Assembly: GCA_008729055.1 (NCBI GenBank)
Contig: SDUX01000010.1
Location: 2,433,090 to 2,497,089 of the forward strand
Length of the DNA stretch: 64,000 bases
Reading direction: 5' to 3'
Origin: Pyropia haitanensis
Lineage: Eukaryota > Rhodophyta > Bangiophyceae > Bangiales > Bangiaceae
Below the pieces are notes generated by a model. It ran no database searches, had not been told where the DNA came from, and saw only the letters and a program-made list of their open reading frames with translations. This document shows positions 53,604 through 64,000 of the stretch, in pieces. How positions within the stretch are numbered: the first letter of the stretch is position 1; the number at the start of each line of letters is the position of its first letter. The position numbers and the translations under genes were made by a program.

Positions 53604-55644
53604 ATGCCAGCCAGCACCCGCTCCCCGCGGCGTGGCGACCCCCCCCCCCGCACGCGACGCGGTCCCCCCCCCCCCAGTCCCAGAGCGGCAGCCACAGCGG
53701 CGGCCAGCGTAGCGACACGCGCACCCCCGCCGCGCCCGCCGCGCACCGCCGACGCCGCGGCGGGTGCGGCGGGTATGTGTGTGTGGGGGGGGGGCACCAG
53801 CCGGCGCGCGCGGCGGCCGCCGCCGCCGGCCGCCCCGGCGGCGACGCGCCGCCCTATTAAGCGCGTGCGACGGCGGCACGGCGGCGGTGGTGGCAGCCGC
53901 CGCCGCCGCCGCCGCCGCCACCGCTCTCGCCGCATCGCCCCCACCCGCCCGCACGCCGTGGCCAGCACCGCCCGTGGGGGCTGTGGGCGGCGGCTGTACG
54001 CGGCCGTTCCCCCCCCCCCCCCCCCCTGGCCGCACCACGGCGCGGGCCCCTCCCCCTGCGGCGGCCGAAAAAAAAAAACGAGTCCGACTAGTTTCCGCAC
54101 ACCCGCGCGGGGGAGGCACAGGGGGGGCGGGGGGGGGGGGGAAGGCGGGCCGCCGCCCGCGGCCGCGCCGGCGGGCCGGGCGGCGCCCCCCCCCCCCCAC
54201 GGGCGCACCGCCCAGCGCGAGCAGCCCGTCTTTGCGCCGCCGCCCGAGCAGGGGGGGAAAGGGACGGAGCGGCGCCCGCGACGCCCACCCGCCGACGCGG
54301 GCCGTGGCCGCGGCGGCGTGGGAGGGGAGGAGGGGGCGGCGTCCGCCCCCGCCTCGCGGGCGTACCCTCCACCTGACGGCGAAAACGTGTGGGTAGCGAG
54401 TCGTGGGAACAGAGTGTCGCAACGTGGCGCGACACGTGTTCAAGCCACGTGTTTCTCCGAAGCGTCAAGTTTTCCCTCCCTTGCAGATGTACGCAATGAC
54501 TAAAGTGTCCGTAACTTTTGTGTAGCCCGGGCCAAGATATGCGAAGAATATATGGGTACGTTGGCGTAGCGTGTATTGCATAGAGCGATAGCGGTCGCAG
54601 TGGCTCCCGCTGCGAGTAGCCCAGCACGCGGCGGCACGAGCGCAGGGATGATCCACGCTGCCAGGGTGGCGACGCGCCAGAGACTCGCCGCGCGGCCGTC
54701 GCCGTGCGCCGCCGCCAGGCCCGCTCGCGAGGCCGCGTCCGCCTCCCCCCCGCCCACCCCCGCGGCCGCCGGCAGCCGCCGCCGCCGCCGCCCGCCGCCG
54801 CCCGACCCGGCCACCACCGCCGCGGCGGCCGTGCGGCCGGCCGCGCCGCCCGGCCGGCGGCCCGCCGGCCCGCCGCCGCCGCCCGCCGTGCGCGCGCGGG
54901 CCGGCACGCGCGGCGGGCGCCGACGCGGCGGGCGCCCCCCCCCCCCCCCCCCCTCCTCCTTTGGCCGCCCCCCCCCCCCCCCCCCCCCCGCCCGCGTCCC
55001 CCGCCGCGCGGCCCCCCCCCCTCCCCCCCCCCCCCCCTTCCACCACCCCCCCCCCCCCACCGGCCGGCCGGTCGGTCCGCCGGCGGCGGCCGACGCACCG
55101 CACGCCCGCCCCCGCTGGGCGTGTCTGGCGCGGCGGCCGCCACGCTGGCGCGGCGCCCCCCCCCCCGCGGCGCGGCGGCGGGCGGCCGCGGCGCGCGCCG
55201 GCCGCGGCGCGCGCCGGCCGCGGCGCGCGCCGGCCGCGGCACGCGCCGGCCGCGGCGCGGCGGCGGCTCCCCCCCATGGAGCGCGGCGGTGGGCACCCGC
55301 GGCCGCCGCCGCGGCGCTGTGCCCCGCCCGACGCGCCGGGTGTGCGGCCGCCGCGGGCACACGCGCCGCGCGGCGGCGGCGGCGGCGTCCGCGGGCGTCC
55401 ACGTGTGCGTATTGCCTCTCAAGTGGTGCGCGCCGTGCGCGGTGGGACGCCAGCGCCGCCGCGGGGTGCCCGCGCGGCTGGGCCGACGGCGGCGCTTCTC
55501 CCCCCCCCCCCCCCCTCTCCCACCACCCGGGCTCCCCGCGACACATTGACGGTTCCCCCTTGTGTTGGACGTCCCCGCCGTCCTCCCCCCCCCCTTCTGG
55601 CTCCCTCCCCCTCCCCCGCCGCCCCGCTCTCTGCGGCGCTCCGC
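53489..55644. other. Spacer between divergent genes, very rich in C/G runs
   Basis: 5' side of both the helicase gene and the cysteine-rich gene. It contains C-runs up to about 20 bases (54936-55058), an AT-richer patch at about 54390-54600, and a 16-base tandem repeat. No recognisable coding sequence. Confidence 0.45.
55184..55259 (+). repeat. 16-base tandem repeat GGCCGCGGCGCGCGCC
   Basis: Almost five head-to-tail copies with one substitution (GCACGCG) in the fourth. The unit is itself nearly palindromic. Confidence 0.9.
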
Positions 55645-56075
55645 ATGGGCGCCGTGCGCCACCGCGGGGTGGCGGCCGCCGCCGCGGCCGCCGCCGCCGC
55701 GGCCGCCGCGGCCCTCGCCGCCGGCAGCTTGCCCACGCCGGCGGCGGCGGCGGCCGCCTGCGGGCACCTCCTGCCGCCCATCCTCGCCGCGTGCACCGCC
55801 GCCGCCAGCGTCATCCGCCCCGCGGCGTGCTGCGGGGCGCTCGCCCCATGGAACGCCGGCCGCTGCTGGTGTGACCCGGTCGCGTTTGCCGCGCTGGCAG
55901 ACGTGGCCAAGGACGGCGCCGCGTATGGCTGGCGCGCCGCCGACTGTGCGGGCGTGGCCGCGCCGGCGCTGCCGCCCCGCGTCGGCGCGCCCTTCCGCTT
56001 TGCCGCCCGCGACACGTGTGGCGACGCCGCCACGCCGGCGGCGGTGGCGGCGAGCGTGCGGGGGTGTGGGGCGGC

Positions 56076-56122
<47 letters not shown>

Positions 56123-56979
56123 GCGCCGCGCTGCGCGCCGCGCGGCTGGCGGCGGTGGGCACCCTCCTGGCGCCGGCGGTGGCGACCCGCCGCGGCGTGC
56201 GGCCGTGGCTGGCCCGCCTGGACGCCGCGCTCACCGCCGACGCGACCTTCACGCCCGTCGGCCTCGGCTACTATACGGGCCGGCCGGATGTGAAGCGGGC
56301 GCTGCTGGCCGCGCAGCCGGTCGGCGGCGGCGTGTCGTACGCGCCGCCGGGCGGGGGGGTGGCCGCCGCGTCTGCGTTTTGGGCCACCCCCGACGCCGTG
56401 TCGGTGCGCGTCGCGGCTGCCGCCGGCGCGCCCGGCCGCACGTCCGCCGCGTTTGTCACGTTTGCCGCGTGCGGCGCGGCGGTGCGGTCGCTGGCGCTCC
56501 TCACGCCGGCCGTCACCCGCCTGTACGACCAGTTTGTCTACTTTGACCCGCCGGCGGACGTCGTGTCGCAGCTCGACCGGTCCCCCGCGTCGTGGTGCGC
56601 GGCGATCGCGGCGGCGTGCCCGGCCGCCGCCGCCCCGTACGCCTCCCCCGCCGCGTGCCGGTCCGCCTACGCCGCGCTCATCGCGTCGGGGCGGGTGCTG
56701 TGCGCGCGGACGGGGGGGCCGTTTGTGCCCCAAAACGGGTCGGCCGGCGACACCGTCGCGTGCCGCGCGGGGTACCTGGCGCTCGCGACGGCGGGGGTGG
56801 ACGTGCGCGGCAGCTGCGCCGCGCTCGGCGCCGCGTCGGCGGCGCCGCGCTGTGCGCCGGCCGCGTGCCCGGGGCGGCTGACCGTCGACCCGTTCACGGC
56901 GGCCAACCCGCGGTACGCGGGCAGCGGGGGGTTCCGCTGCTCGGCCGCGCGGCGGACGTGCACGGAGGAGTGGATGTGA
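55645..56979 (+). CDS. Secreted cysteine-rich protein with an eight-cysteine-like N-terminal domain
   Basis: 444 residues. Signal peptide: basic start then a long Ala stretch ending LPTPAAAAA. The following domain has the order C, C, CC, CxC, C, C (ACGHLLPPILAACTAAAS, AACCGALAPWNAGRCWC, WRAADC, ARDTC). This is the pattern of the plant eight-cysteine motif of lipid-transfer and protease-inhibitor proteins; the match is in spacing only. A Gly tract (about residues 144-157) leads to a second half with further Cys (CAAIAAACPAAA, SPAACRSAY, CRAGYLALA, CAPAACPGRL) and YDQFVYFDPP. No family recognised there. It stops at EEWM*. Downstream, in another frame, lies a plausible membrane helix (GVLLVGAATAAAAVALL) with a basic stop-transfer. 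An intron 56976-57121 would join it in phase. Whether that exon is real is unresolved. Confidence 0.65.
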
Positions 56980-57260
56980 CTACCTGGGGCCCCTCTGGGG
57001 GGGGGGGGGGGGGGGGGTGGCGGCGACCGCCCCTGCGCCGCCTGGGGGGGCCAAACGGGGGGGGAGGGGGGGGGGGGGCGCCCCGTCGGCTCGGCCGCAC
57101 GGCCGCCCCGCCGGTGGGGAGGGGCGTGCCGGGGGGGGGCGTGCTGCTGGTGGGCGCCGCGACGGCCGCCGCGGCCGTCGCGCTCCTGGGGGGGCTCGTC
57201 GCCGCCACGGCGCGGCGGCGGCGGCCACCGGCTGGCGGCAGCGGCGGTGGCGGTGGCGGT

Positions 57261-57291
<31 letters not shown>

Positions 57292-58702
57292 GTGGCGGTG
57301 GTGGGGGTGCGGGGGGGGGGGGGGGGGGGGGGTGACGGCTCGCGCGCAGACGGCAGCGGCGGCCACGGCTGGCTGGGCCGTTGGCGGTGGGGGGGCGAGG
57401 CCGGGGGGGCCATAGGACGCCGGGGTGGCGCGACGGCCTGGGTTCCCCGCGCGGCCGCGGGTGCACCGCGCGCCTTGTAGTCTACTCATTCTAGTTTGTT
57501 TTTTCTTGTCTCCCCCGTCTGTGTGGCCATGGATACCCGTGGGGCGGGCAAGCCCGTCAATGGTGGACGGCAGCGATGGCAGCGCGCCGCTGCCGCCGCC
57601 GCCGCCGTCGCTGCCGTCGGCCACCAGCTGGCAGCCCGCGGCTCGGGTCGGCCCGTCACCCCCCGCCCACTCTCTCTGCCAGCAGGTGCGCCGCATCGCC
57701 AGGCTGACGACCGCCCGCGCCACGCGCGGCGGCGTCGGCACCCCCCCCCCCCCAGTCGGTGCACTCCTTCCCCCCTCCCTGCGCGACACTTGCATTGCGG
57801 CCACGGCCGTGGTAGCGTCTACTGTTGGTCGTGAGCGCTTCCGCCAACCGGCCGCTGTGGATGCCGCTTCCGACACTACCGGCGCCGCTGCCTCCGCCAC
57901 TATCGCTGCCGCCGCCATTGTTGCTGTCGTCGCCGCTGTTGCTGCCGTCGCCTGCGTCGCTGCCGTCTCCACTGTCACCGCCGTTGCCGCTGTCGCAGTC
58001 TCTTTCGTCGACCGCTGCGAACGGGACACGGGCGCCGCGCTGGGACACCTCACACGAGTCCCTGCATCAAGTGGAATTGATCTTTCGAGCGTCTTCCCAA
58101 TTGTTCGATGAACTCTGGAGTGTAGGTCTTGTCTGAAATTCAGGCTTGTTCAGGACACCTTACAGTGAAATCATAGCTGATCTTGACTCGATCTCAGCTC
58201 TGCAACCAATCAGTGTCCGGTGTAGAACAGCTGGAACGTAGCCCATGGCGAGCCCGGCCTCCATCGGCGCGCCACTCGAGCGGCATCCCCGCGCCGCTGC
58301 GGCTGCGGAGGACGAGACGAAAAAGTTTGGCGTGCCGTCAGCATACGTCAAGCGCTGGGGGGCTACTTGGCGGCACCTGCCCCGCGGGACCCACGCGAGC
58401 GAGTGGCTGCCGCCCCCCCCACACGCGGTCGCGCCGCCTTTGCGGCGCGCCGCGGCGACGCCCGCACGCCTCGGTCGCCGCGGGCCGCCGGCTGCGGCGC
58501 GCCGCCGGCGGAACGGCCGCCCTCCCCCGCGGGCACCCGCGTGCGTGGCGGCCGACGCGGCGACGCGGCGGCGGCGTGGGCGGGTGGGGTCGGCGCGATC
58601 CGCCGTCGCGCGGCGGCGACAGCGGCGGCATCGCGGCGGCAGCAGCGGCGACGACGGCGGCGGGCGGCGGCACCTACGACACTGCGGCGACGGCGAACGC
58701 GG

Positions 58703-58769
<67 letters not shown>

Positions 58770-59994
58770 GGCGACAGCGGGGCGACCGCGGAGCAACGGC
58801 GGGAGCGACAGCGGCGGCAACGGCAGTGGTGACCGCGGGTGACCGGGCGGGTGCGGCGGCGGCAGCGGGGGGTAGGCGGTGGGAGGTGGGGGGCGGTGGC
58901 GGACGGAGTTGCCACCGGTTGGCGGTGGACGGCGGCGGCGGCGGCGGGACCGGGCGGCGGGTGCCGCGGCAGCCCGTTCTGGTGTTGTTTGTTTTTTGCG
59001 GCGCCCGCGGTGGGCCGTTGCGGCGGCACCGGCAGCCCTTGTGGCGGCACCGGTGGCCTTTGCGGCGGCACCGGCGGCCCGTGTGGCACGGTCGGGCTTG
59101 GAAGCGACAGCGGCAGCGGCACCTTTGGTGGTGGGTGGTGGTGGGGGCGGAGGCGGTGGCGGTGGCGGCGTCGGCGGTCGCGGTTGCGTCGGCGGTGGGG
59201 GGCGGAGTTGGGGTGGGGTGCTGGCTGGCTGACTGCCAGCCGTTAGTGAGCGTGGCAGCGGGCGTCCAGTGGTGGCCCGTTGCGGTCGGTGGGCGGGCGT
59301 AGGTGCATACGTCCCTTCTCCCCATTGGGGGACGGACGTCGGGCGGCGCAGAGGCGGGGGACTGGCTGGCACGGCAGGGCGGTGGGGGGGGGCGCCAGGT
59401 GTGGCCGTGACCGTGGGTGTGCGTGCACGCGTGCCCCGGCGGTGGTGGCGGTGGTGGCGGTGCGGGGGTGGGGCGTGGCGGTGCCCGCCTCACGGGCGCG
59501 CATCCTTTGGCTGGCCATTGTTTTGGCCTCGCGGCGGGGGGCGGCAAGGGCGCAGGGTCAGCCGCGGCGGCGCCAGCCGTGGGGCGCGGCGCGTGCTGTT
59601 GTTGGGCGTCGCGTCACGGCGGGCGGGGCGGGCGTCGGGCGGCCGGGTTGTTCGGCGGCGGTGGCGTAGGTTGGGCAGGGGGGAGTCACGGGGTGCGGGC
59701 TGGCGCAGCTGGTGCGCAGCTGTCGGCGAGTATCGTGCGGCGCCGTGCGGTCGCGGTTGGCCCAGGCCCCCGCGTCGGCAGACGGCACGGGCGGCCAAGG
59801 CGCACTTGCCGCCACGGTACAGTGGCGGCAGGTGGCGGAGGGTACCCGGCGGCCTGTGGCTCGTGACGGGGGATCCCGCCCGCGTTTGACGCGCGAGACG
59901 GCGGCCGCGGCGGTGGTGGCGACGGCGGCAGCGGTGGCGGCGGCGACGCGCCCCCCCCCCCGCCCCGCACCCCCCCGGGCGGGTGCGGAATCTG
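56980..59994. other. Spacer with simple repeats, no gene recognised
   Basis: 57000-57340 is G-run rich and holds the possible membrane-helix exon at 57122-57235. 57500-58080 alternates GCCGTC/GTTGCTGTC simple sequence. 58080-58250 is AT-richer. 58250-59980 is GC-rich mosaic with a (GGCAAC)n array. No conserved protein in any frame. Confidence 0.45.
58704..58763 (+). repeat. (GGCAAC)10 hexanucleotide repeat
   Basis: Ten uninterrupted units in a region without a supported gene, followed by degenerate GGCAGC units. Confidence 0.95.
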
Positions 59995-60790
59995 ATGACG
60001 GAGCGGGGCGGCGGCGGCGGCGGCGGCGGCGGCGGCAGCCGGGCAGTCTACCCCGTCGCTACCCTTTTGTCGCTGCGTGCCGCTGCGGGGAGCCCTGCGG
60101 GGGCTGCTGGCGCCGTCGCCGCAGCGGCGGCGAGCGACATCTACGCCCCCGCCGCGGCGGGGCGGTGGTCTGCGTTTTTTTCGGACCCGGTCGGCGGTCT
60201 CAGCGCGCCGTCGGGCGGGCGGTCGGGCGTGGGCGGCTTGCCGGATGGGCATGGGGGGGGTTGGGGCTAGGCGGTGGTCGAGACGCGGGGGGGACGCCCA
60301 TCGCTTCCGCCGCCGCCGTCACCGCCGCCGCGGCCAGCGGCTTTGACCGCGATCGGGCGGTGGGGGCTGCGGCGGCCGGTGCCGGCGGTGGGGGCCGGCC
60401 GCTGGTGCCCGTGGACGATGCGTGGCTGCGGCCACATCCGCTTGGGGGGGGCGGGGGACTCGACGATGCTATTGAGGCGCCCTCGTGGGCGTACACGGGC
60501 GTGGGGGGGGGGGTGGGCTCGGTGGCCTTGGCGGCGGCCGCCTGCCCGCGTTTGGGGCGGGCTCGCTCGGCACGGGCGGCCTCGTGACCACCGCCGGCGC
60601 CGCGCCGTCGGTTTTGCTTCAGGCCGTGGGCGGGCGTGGCGGCGGCGGCGGCGGCGGCGGCGGCTCGTCGGCCGAGGAGGGGGGATGGGGGGCGGGCGGC
60701 GCCAGCGGTGACCGGGGTGTCCCGTCGCCGCCTGGACGGCTGGGCGTGTCGCCGCCGTCGGCGCCGGGCTTCCCGCCGCTGGCCGCGGCG

Positions 60791-60847
<57 letters not shown>

Positions 60848-62383
60848 GGCGGCGGCGGTGGGCGCCAGCCGGCGGGTGGCGCCCCGCCGGGGATCGCCCC
60901 CCCACCGGGCTTTGCCCGCCCCCGCCCGACCGCAGCCGCGGCCGCGTCGGCGTCCGCGTTGGCGGTGGCGGTGGGGAGCGCAGGGGGGGCGGTGGGGGGT
61001 GTAGGGACGGGGGGAGGAGGGGTGCCGCCGCCGCCGCCGTCGTCGTCATCGACGCCGCTGGCGTCGCCGCGCAAGGGGATGACCACCCCCCCGCGCGGGG
61101 GTGGGGGGGGCGGGGGCGGCGCCTGGCCGTGGGCGTCGGCGGGCGCGTCGGCTGGCAGCTCCACCGCCGCCGCGGGGAATGGGGGCAACGGTGGCGCGGC
61201 GGCGGCGGCTGCCGCGGCGGGCGGCAGCGGCCGCAACACGCCGTCCAAGTACGTGCGCTTTGCGCGGGGCCCGTCCGCGACGGGCGGCTTTACGGCGCCG
61301 ACGGGCGGGCGCCGCGCGGCGCGCGCGGCGGCCGCCGCGGCGACCGCCGCAGCGCAGGCGGCGGTCGCGGGCGCGGCGGCCGTGACGGCCGCCGCGGGGG
61401 GGTGGCCGCGCTTGCCCTGGGCGGCGGCGGCAGCGGCGGCAGCGGCGGCGGCGGCCTGTCGGCACCGTCGGCGCTGCCGCCTCTGGCAGGGCCGGCGTGG
61501 GGCGCGCTCCCGCCGCCGGGCGGGGCGGCCGCGTCGCTGCCGCCCCTTACTGGTGCGGCGGCCGCCCGCCGCGGGCCCGTGCCGCTGGGCGCGGGCCTCC
61601 CGCCGGGCATCCCGGCGGTGGTCCTGCCGCTGGGCTCGGGCGCGCCGCTGCGGGGCTTGCCAGGCCGCGCGGCCGCGCCGCCGCCGCCGCCGCCGCCGGT
61701 TGCGGACGCGGACGAGCCAGAGGACGCGGTGCTGTTTTGCCCTGGCGATGACGCGGTGCGACCAGTGTCGGGTGGAGGGGGCTCGACGATGGGGGCTGGG
61801 GGGGCAGGCGGGGCGGTTGGCCGCTCCTCCGCCGGTCGGTCGGCGACAGGGGGGGGACAGGGTACGGTCTTCCTCCCGTGGGGGGGGGTGGCGGCGGCGG
61901 CGCCCGCCGGCTCGGCGGGGTTCCCCAAGACGTGCGCCTGGCGGGCCCGTCGCGGTCGGCCGGCGGCCGGGGCGACCCGTGGGTGGGCGCGGGCGGCGGC
62001 AGCGCCGGCGGCCCGCCGCCGCGGCCGCCGTCGGCCGGCGCGGCGGCGCGGCCGCCGACGCCGCCCGTGGCGATGGGCGGGGCGGTGCCCAACGGGCGGC
62101 CGGGCAGCGACGGCGCGTCGCCCGCCAGCCGGCGCACCCCGCCGGGCGGCGCGTCGCCGCGGCGCGCCGCCGCCGGCCCCGCGTCAGCGGCCGTGTCGGC
62201 GGCGCTGGCGCGCGACGCGCGCGCGGCGGCGGCTGCGGCGGCCGCCGCGACGCCGCCGCCTCAGCCGCCGACACCCCCGGCCGAGACGCTCGCGCCGGCG
62301 GTGCTGTCCTTCTTTAACGCCGTCCGCGCGTCCGCGTCGGCGGGCCGGGCAGCGAGCCCTGCGGCCGGCGCCGCGGCGGACGC

Positions 62384-62421
<38 letters not shown>

Positions 62422-64000
62422 GCAGTGGGTCGGCGGGGCGGCTGCCCGCCTCGCACTCGACCTCCTCCCTCTCCTCGTGCATCCAGGCGGTGAGCGCCGG
62501 GCGGGCGGCTTCGCCGGCGCCGGCGCCGCCAGCGCCAGCGCCGGGCGCGACGGTCGCGGGCGGCGGCGGGGGGGGGGGGAGTCCCGCCGTCACGCTCGAG
62601 CCGGGGGTGGTCAACGCGGGGGGGGTTGGCCGTGCGGTTGCGGTTGGCAATGGGGGCGCCGGCGGCGGCGGCGGCTGCAGCCGGCCGGCCCTGCCCCCGC
62701 GAGCTGTGGTGGACGGGAATGGCGTCGGCAGCAGCGGCGGTGGTGGTGGTGGCGGTGGCGGCGGCGGCGGCTACCCGGACGCGGACAACGGGACGGCGTA
62801 TCCCGCGCCGCCCTCCACGGCGTCACCGTCGCAGACGGCCTTCTTCGCTGACCCGACGGACGACGCCGCGTCGGCGCGTCGGCATGCAGCGCGGCAGGCA
62901 GAGGTGCTGCGTGCGCAGGCGGCGGCACGGCAGGCGTCGGCGGCGGCCGCGTCGACCGCTGGCGCCGGCGGCGTCGCGGGGGGTGGTGGGGGTGGTGGCC
63001 GCGGTGGCGGCGGCGGCGGCGGGGGCGTTGTCAGCAGCGGCGGCTGGGGCGGCGGGCCGGGCGGCGCCGCGGGCGACGCCGACGCCGCCCGCCTCGACGC
63101 GCTGCGGCAGCTTCAGGCCGCGCACGCACGGTCGCGGGCGGCCGCGCCCGCGGCGGCGGCGACAGGTGCGTCGCCCGCTGGGGGGCACCCGGGTGTTAGT
63201 GTGGCGGCCGCGCCGCCGGCAGGCCGCGCGCCGCCGTCACCGGCACGAGCGGCGTACGGGGGGGGGGGGGGCGGGCGGTACCCGCCCGATGCGTACGGGC
63301 GCTTTCCGGGGGCCGACGGCGGCCCACCGGGGGGGGGTGGGTACGTGGGTGCTGGCGGCCCGCCGGGCTTGGCGGGCGACCCGGGCCGGCCGTCGGCATC
63401 CGACCACGGGCCGCCGCCACCGTATGGGCGGCTGCCGTCGGAGCAGCAGCAGCAGCAGCAACTTCTGCTGCAGCAGCAGCAGCAGCACCCGCTGGCGCAC
63501 CACCAGCACCAGCACCCGCAGCCTGGCGGGTATGGGCGGCCGCCGCCGCCGCCCGACATGGCGGCGTACGGCCGGCCGACGGGCGCCGACATGGGCATGT
63601 ACGGCCGCCACCCGGCGGGCGAGCACGGCGGCGGCAGCGGCTTTGGCCGCCACCTGCAGCAACACCCGCCGCCGCCGCCCGACGGCTCTGTGTACAGCCG
63701 CCACCCCGGCGCGGGCCACCCCGGCGCCGACGGCGGCGGCGGTGGCGGCGGCGGTGGTGGCGGTGGTGGTGGCGGCGGGTATAACCGCGGGCTGCTGGGC
63801 GATCTGGTTGCGGCGTACGGACGGTCGCCGCCGGGGATGGACGCGTACCTGGGCCGCCCCGGCGGGCCGCCCCCCCACCCCAGCCTTGACCCGTACGGCC
63901 GGTCGCCGCCCGGCATGGACGCGTACGGCCGCCTGACGGGCCTCGACGCGTACGGCCGCGCGCCACCGGGCGGAGGCGGCGGCAGCGGCGGCGGCGGCGG
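59995..64000 (+). CDS. Intrinsically disordered Gly/Ala/Gln/Tyr-rich protein, partial, runs off the window
   Basis: No family recognised. Sensible segments occur in order in changing frames: ASDIYAPAAAGRWSAFFSDP, then SGFDRDRAVGAAA and GLDDAIEAPSWAYTG, then NTPSKYVRFARGPSATGG, then ADEPEDAVLFCPGDDAV, then AETLAPAVLSFFNAVRASA and ARRHAARQAEVLRAQAAARQ (a short helix). Each change falls at a G-run: 60253-60260, 60503-60513, 61396-61402 and 61880-61888. The last 2.1 kb is one open frame. It has Gln tracts at 63441-63488 (EQQQQQQLLLQQQQQ), His/Gln pairs, and repeated YGR motifs (AAYGRPTGADMGMYGRHP, PYGRSPPGMDAYGR, LDAYGRAPP), like prion-type low-complexity domains of RNA-binding proteins. No RNA-binding domain lies in the window. 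The start ATG at 59995 is the first plausible one; the stop lies beyond 64000. Confidence 0.5.

Noticed and set aside
1..64000. Bacterial origin (high-GC actinobacterium or myxobacterium)
   Set aside because: GT-AG introns in at least four genes, SAC1, ZNFX1-type helicases, plastid transit peptides and absence of operons and ribosome-binding sites exclude it.

Overview
The window is nuclear DNA of a photosynthetic eukaryote. The best fit is a bangiophyte red alga of the Porphyra/Pyropia type. Pointers are the extreme GC content, long G/C homopolymers inside genes, mostly single-exon genes with a few short GT-AG introns (about 200-290 bp), plastid proteins encoded in the nucleus with transit peptides (VIPP1, a Tat-dependent lumenal peroxidase-like protein), and a Hedgehog-type Hint domain in a non-animal gene. 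The species assignment is inference.

Layout. 1-5500: two minus-strand genes, a frameshifted multi-pass membrane protein (1520-2565) and a SAC1 phosphoinositide phosphatase (two exons, 3349-5500). 6806-10294: a convergent pair of paralogues resembling the DUF3598 lipocalin-like family. 12654-14420: a secreted alpha-carbonic anhydrase fused to a C-terminal Hedgehog-type Hint (Hog) autoprocessing domain, the most striking gene here. 15628-16409: a MITE-like element with inverted repeats and a TA duplication. 17071-20341: a secreted VDVTP-repeat protein, then a membrane-anchored aspartic protease. 20832-24297: VIPP1 and a TL29-like ascorbate-peroxidase homologue, both minus strand. 24756-29803: a very low-complexity minus-strand gene ending in a KA1-like domain. 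29951-36458: a long stretch with no gene I can support.

36459-42609 and 46432-53488: two convergent paralogues of a ZNFX1/NFX1-type SF1 helicase. The minus-strand copy carries CCCH finger, helicase, NFX1 zinc fingers and RZ finger. The plus-strand copy lacks the CCCH and RZ fingers and has a damaged Walker B motif. Between them lie a dead hAT-like transposon fragment framed by hairpins and a lipocalin gene. 55645-56979: a cysteine-rich secreted protein resembling the plant eight-cysteine motif. 59995 to the window end: a disordered Gly/Ala/Gln/Tyr-rich protein running off the edge.

The recurring technical theme is that many real reading frames break at G or C runs of about 7-24 bases, and recognisable protein resumes in another frame just after the run. 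Length errors in the assembly are the simplest explanation, so frameshifted genes are annotated as genes rather than pseudogenes. Several genes serve the plastid (VIPP1, TL29-like, DUF3598-like pair) or the secretory/extracellular route (carbonic anhydrase-Hint, repeat protein, protease, lipocalin, cysteine-rich protein). There is no operon-like organisation.
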